Source of the DNA: Candidatus Yonathbacteria bacterium
GTDB lineage: Bacteria > Patescibacteriota > Minisyncoccia > Phycocordibacterales > UBA1550
Length of the DNA: 23,647 nucleotides
Assembly: GCA_003489395.1 (NCBI GenBank)
Contig: DNMN01000004.1
Span: 32,723-56,369 of the forward strand
Direction of reading: 5' to 3'
Positions 21,157 to 23,647 of this stretch are shown here, piece by piece. The position numbers and the translations under genes were made by a program. Positions within the stretch are counted from its first letter, which is position 1, and every line of letters begins with the position of its first letter. Below the pieces are notes generated by a model that was given only the letters and a program-made list of their open reading frames with translations, was not told the origin of the DNA and searched no databases.

Positions 21157-22131
21157 CTACCAGATTACCGTAGCTGTAGCCCCAGGTTTATTAGACCTGA
21201 ACATAAGCGATGCGTTCCTGATGTCCACACCGATTAGGGCGTGTATGTCATCCTTCAAAGTAGGGCATTTGAATGCCTGACCTGATGGAACGTTGATTTG
21301 CCCAGCGCTGTATACGATAGCCATTTCTGAACCTTCGTCAGAGCAGTAGTAGGTGATTGTTTTCATCGGTGGAGTCCGAATCATGTTTCTCCTATTAAAG
21401 TCAGGCGTGAGCTCAAAAACCGTTTCCACTTGAGCCAGTCTTTGCACATGCACCACGTTCGTTGCTCTTGGTACTGTAGCCTCTGACTCCTTTTTTGTTT
21501 CGCTGGCAGTTTTCCCGTAATTTTCGTTGATGGATTGTGCTGTGTCAGCAATATCGGTCATCACCTTTTTCGAAAGACCCCAACTAGCGTCGAAGATTCT
21601 TGGAGCGTCCTTTGGGTAGCCCCACGCTAAAACAAAGTAAGTGACCATTCCCAGAACAATTGTCCATGTGAACGCGCTTATTTTCCCAGAAGATAGGAAA
21701 GTCCATATGATGTGAGCACCAATTAGTGCTACCACACCACGGAAAACAGCTTCCTTTCCGTCTGGAGCCAAGTAGCTGGCCAGGTATGCAACAGTAATGA
21801 CAACGACATACCAAATAAATCTTTTGCCTTCATCGTCATGTTTTGCCCACCACCTGCCGACAAATCCTTTACTCTCATCATCCTTCGATTCAAAGAGTTT
21901 TTTGGCTCCACTGACAGCAAGCCTGCCTTTAGCGCGATGTTTCCACAGAATTGCGCCAGCAAAATATATGACGACTGTAGTAACCATAACCAAAAACATC
22001 CATCTGGCAACAGTGGTAATCGTTTCGCCACTGCCACTAGAGCCTAACCCAGACACAGCCAGGCTAAGAATTATTGCAGGGATGGCAAAAATAGAAATTG
22101 CCATCACTTGCCCGATAACACTTTTGTTCAT
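21157..22131 (-). CDS. Multi-pass membrane protein with C-terminal soluble domain, unknown
   Basis: A 324-residue protein with about five membrane helices (7-28, 42-62, 107-124, 130-147, 153-170) and a C-terminal domain of about 130 residues. The loop between helices 2 and 3 is charged (KHRAKGRLAVSGAKKLFESK, then WWAKHDDEGKRF). The C-terminal part (about 225-324: NVVHVQRLAQVETVFELTPD to ATATVIW) is beta-rich with Cys281/Cys307-type residues, possibly extracellular. The start has AAGGAGA five bases upstream, inside the end of the SPFH gene; one base separates the two genes, so they are translationally coupled. No family recognised. Pairing with an SPFH protein suggests a membrane-microdomain or NfeD-like partner role, although NfeD motifs are not seen. 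Confidence 0.65.
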   Translation of the reverse strand: MNKSVIGQVMAISIFAIPAIILSLAVSGLGSSGSGETITTVARWMFLVMVTTVVIYFAGAILWKHRAKGRLAVSGAKKLFESKDDESKGFVGRWWAKHDDEGKRFIWYVVVITVAYLASYLAPDGKEAVFRGVVALIGAHIIWTFLSSGKISAFTWTIVLGMVTYFVLAWGYPKDAPRIFDASWGLSKKVMTDIADTAQSINENYGKTASETKKESEATVPRATNVVHVQRLAQVETVFELTPDFNRRNMIRTPPMKTITYYCSDEGSEMAIVYSAGQINVPSGQAFKCPTLKDDIHALIGVDIRNASLMFRSNKPGATATVIW

Positions 22132-22132
22132 T

Positions 22133-23323
22133 TCATTCTCCTTTCCTTTTCAATTGTTGAGGAACGATGAGGCGACTTAAAAGCGCATCACCGCTGTTTT
22201 CGTTGTCGTTTGTAAAAACGACAACGTTTCCACCTTTTCCAGCTTCCTTGAGAGCTTCTTGGCGCAGAACGTATTTTCCGTCTGGACCAAAATCAAGAAC
22301 TGCTTTGGTTCGTGCTGATATGGCATCTGCCTCTGCATTACCCACAGCACGAATACCGTAAGCTTCTGCGTCCTTGGTCACCTCGGTTGCTTTTGCGCGC
22401 TGCTCTGCTACGTAGATGGCCGTTGTTTCAGCGGCAACCTTCTTGCTTTCGCCTGCGAGCTCAACATCGAGAATGTGCGCCCCGATGATCTGTATACCGT
22501 AAACATCCACAATGCTGTCGGAGTCTTCGCCTATAGGCGCGTGATCATTGAGCCCCATGATATATTCACAGAACTCATTGCGAACACGTTTGTCTGCACT
22601 ACCGTCTTCAGGAATCTCGTTTACTTTTTGTGAGCGGAGCTCTTCAAAAGTGCGCGAGCCAACAAAGAGACGTGCTTGGTCAGTAACAAGCGCCCCGAGC
22701 TGGTCAAACCAGTTTTCGTGACGAATTGTAGCTGCTTCTGGACAAATGATTTTTACAAGAAGTACAATCTTCAGGTCAACCTCGATATTTCCGCCTATTG
22801 CGGATTTTTCACCAGTTGATTTGTCGGTGTATTTTCCGCCAGTTTCGGCAGCCTCGAGTACAAGAGCGTATGGGAACGTCTGCACGTAGAAGAACGTTGT
22901 AGGTTCTTCTCTGTGGTTGAGTCTCCAGTGGTAGTTGCCATCCTCGCCCTTTACTTCCTCCCATTCGTTCCAACGGAATTCATATTCCATAATACTTCGA
23001 AATGGGGGGAACGTACCGAGCCAAAAGATACCAAATTTTTCCTGAAGGAATCCAAGGATTCCACCAGGAGCGTTTGGGGTCTCATTTGGCTCAAGTTGGA
23101 CTACTTCGAGTCGTTCACGACCTTTTCGCATCACGGGCTTCAAATGATACCCCGTGAAGGAAATGATTGGACCAACATACGATTCGCCACGTTTGATAAT
23201 GATGCCATGTCCTTCCTTGATAAAACCAAAAAAGATGTTCATTGTTGCGAGTGCCCATATGGCAAAAAAGCCCATAGTCCCCTCAACAAGGAGAAGAAAC
23301 AGAAACGAGATAATAGTTGCCAT
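22133..23323 (-). CDS. SPFH/band-7 domain protein
   Basis: A 396-residue stomatin/prohibitin-family protein. An N-terminal membrane hairpin region (about 3-35) is followed by EGHGIIIKRGESYVGP, the band-7 domain (about 36-300, with GGNIEVDLKIVLLVKI and FEELRSQKVNEI) and an Ala/Glu-rich coiled coil (AGESKKVAAETTAIYVAEQRAKATEV). Such proteins oligomerise on the inner membrane and organise microdomains or regulate proteases. The insert at about 85-165 (FRSIMEYEFRWNEWEEVKG) is an unusual addition. I chose ATG 23323 because AAGGAGG (23335-23329) lies five bases upstream; the ORF extends 10 codons further to an ATG at 23353 without support. It is first gene of a two-gene operon with a strong promoter. 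Confidence 0.85.
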   Translation of the reverse strand: MATIISFLFLLLVEGTMGFFAIWALATMNIFFGFIKEGHGIIIKRGESYVGPIISFTGYHLKPVMRKGRERLEVVQLEPNETPNAPGGILGFLQEKFGIFWLGTFPPFRSIMEYEFRWNEWEEVKGEDGNYHWRLNHREEPTTFFYVQTFPYALVLEAAETGGKYTDKSTGEKSAIGGNIEVDLKIVLLVKIICPEAATIRHENWFDQLGALVTDQARLFVGSRTFEELRSQKVNEIPEDGSADKRVRNEFCEYIMGLNDHAPIGEDSDSIVDVYGIQIIGAHILDVELAGESKKVAAETTAIYVAEQRAKATEVTKDAEAYGIRAVGNAEADAISARTKAVLDFGPDGKYVLRQEALKEAGKGGNVVVFTNDNENSGDALLSRLIVPQQLKRKGE

Positions 23324-23379
23324 GATGGCCTCCTTAGGTAAGTTAATTTGCAATTATCAAAGATCGATAATCTAAAATT

Positions 23380-23408
23380 ATTATAGCTAATTTTGCTGGA
23401 AAAGTCAA
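23380..23408 (-). promoter_or_regulatory. Promoter of the SPFH operon
   Basis: On the minus strand TTGACT (23408-23403) and TATAAT (23385-23380) are 17 bp apart, the best promoter in the window. The leader of about 50 nt contains a hairpin ATTATC/GATAAT (23371-23366 with 23358-23353) and the AAGGAGG ribosome site. Confidence 0.8.
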
Positions 23409-23565
23409 CCCCACCGGTTTTGCGATAAAGTCTTATCGAATATGCAAAATTGGGAACTGAATCGATTGTAATTAATTGCTGGAGTGGCGACGACGAGCGA
23501 GCGCTTGGCAAAGTCCCGCCTCCAGGATACTAGGCACAACGTCTTTTAATTTTCCTATATTTGTG

Positions 23566-23571
23566 TATAAT
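23566..23571 (+). promoter_or_regulatory. Candidate -10 box of the tRNA-Lys gene
   Basis: A perfect TATAAT lies 11 bases before the tRNA. The -35 is weak (CTTTTA or TTTTAA near 23543-23550). Confidence 0.5.
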
Positions 23572-23582
23572 GTTTTTTACAT

Positions 23583-23647
23583 GCGCCCATAGCTCAGTTG
23601 GTAGAGCAGCTCGCTCTTAACGAGACGGTCGTAGGTTCGAATCCTAC
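23583..23647 (+). tRNA. tRNA-Lys(CTT), 3' end cut by window edge
   Basis: The 5' acceptor strand GCGCCCA, D arm GCTCAGTTGGTAGAGC, anticodon arm with loop CTCTTAA (anticodon CTT, reading AAG) and T arm GTAGG-TTCGAAT-CCTAC are all present. The window ends after the T stem, so the 3' acceptor strand and CCA status cannot be seen. The anticodon stem has four pairs with a G-A mismatch at 27-43. Confidence 0.93.

Noticed and set aside
23479..23530. tmRNA 3' end (CCCGCCTCCA resembles its terminus)
   Set aside because: No T-arm (GTTCGA) or tag reading frame is found at the needed positions.

Overview
The window looks like a chromosomal segment from a Patescibacteria/CPR bacterium, most likely Parcubacteria-like. 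This is inferred from gene content; no phylogeny could be run. The pointers are a DUF5667 protein overlapping a sigma factor, a run of small VirB2/TrbC-like two-helix proteins next to a membrane-anchored solute-binding protein, a UlaG-like MBL protein with degenerate metal ligands, Ser/Thr-rich secreted proteins with ATST-type runs, thrombospondin-3 calcium repeats, and AT-rich DNA. TGA acts as a stop (for example in the SPFH gene), so the Gracilibacteria/Absconditabacteria code is not used.

Layout. 1-3050: sigma factor with overlapping DUF5667 membrane protein, a DUF378 protein, and a secreted TSP3-repeat protein. 3050-5360: a 107-aa unknown gene converges on rpsA (minus strand), and a 770-bp apparent gap holds two very short minus-strand genes (34 and 28 codons), each with a Shine-Dalgarno sequence and its own terminator. 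5326-8972: MBL-fold protein, small membrane protein, gyrA.

8973-17035 is the most unusual part. A 1603-aa secreted protein (signal peptide, duplicated Gly-rich region, LCAT-type acyltransferase/lipase domain, Ig-like domains, TSP3 repeat, conserved C-terminal module) is followed by three partial copies of its own C-terminal module that have start codons but no signal peptide. Each complete module end is followed by a four-helix membrane protein of one divergent family. Each membrane-protein gene contains a different simple repeat, (TC)8, A7 or (TTTA)4; the first is in frame and the other two are frameshifted so that one extra repeat unit would restore about 139 codons. The block ends in a displaced copy of the last 12 codons of gyrA plus a stop. 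It encodes the same residues with mostly synonymous differences, which suggests that 8 kb was inserted at the gyrA 3' end. I read this as a candidate phase-variable, recombination-prone surface or secreted system.

17036-21080: inverted heptad repeats and a long hairpin, then a SAM methyltransferase, an anchored solute-binding protein and five pilin-like membrane proteins ending in a terminator. 21090-23408: a minus-strand two-gene operon (SPFH/band-7 protein and a multi-pass membrane protein) with a strong promoter. 23583-end: a tRNA-Lys(CTT) cut by the window edge.

Translation signals are mixed. Some genes have strong Shine-Dalgarno sequences (3122, both micro-genes, the SPFH operon). Others have a -10 box 6-8 nt before ATG, which suggests leaderless mRNA (119, 5363, 6504, 19146).
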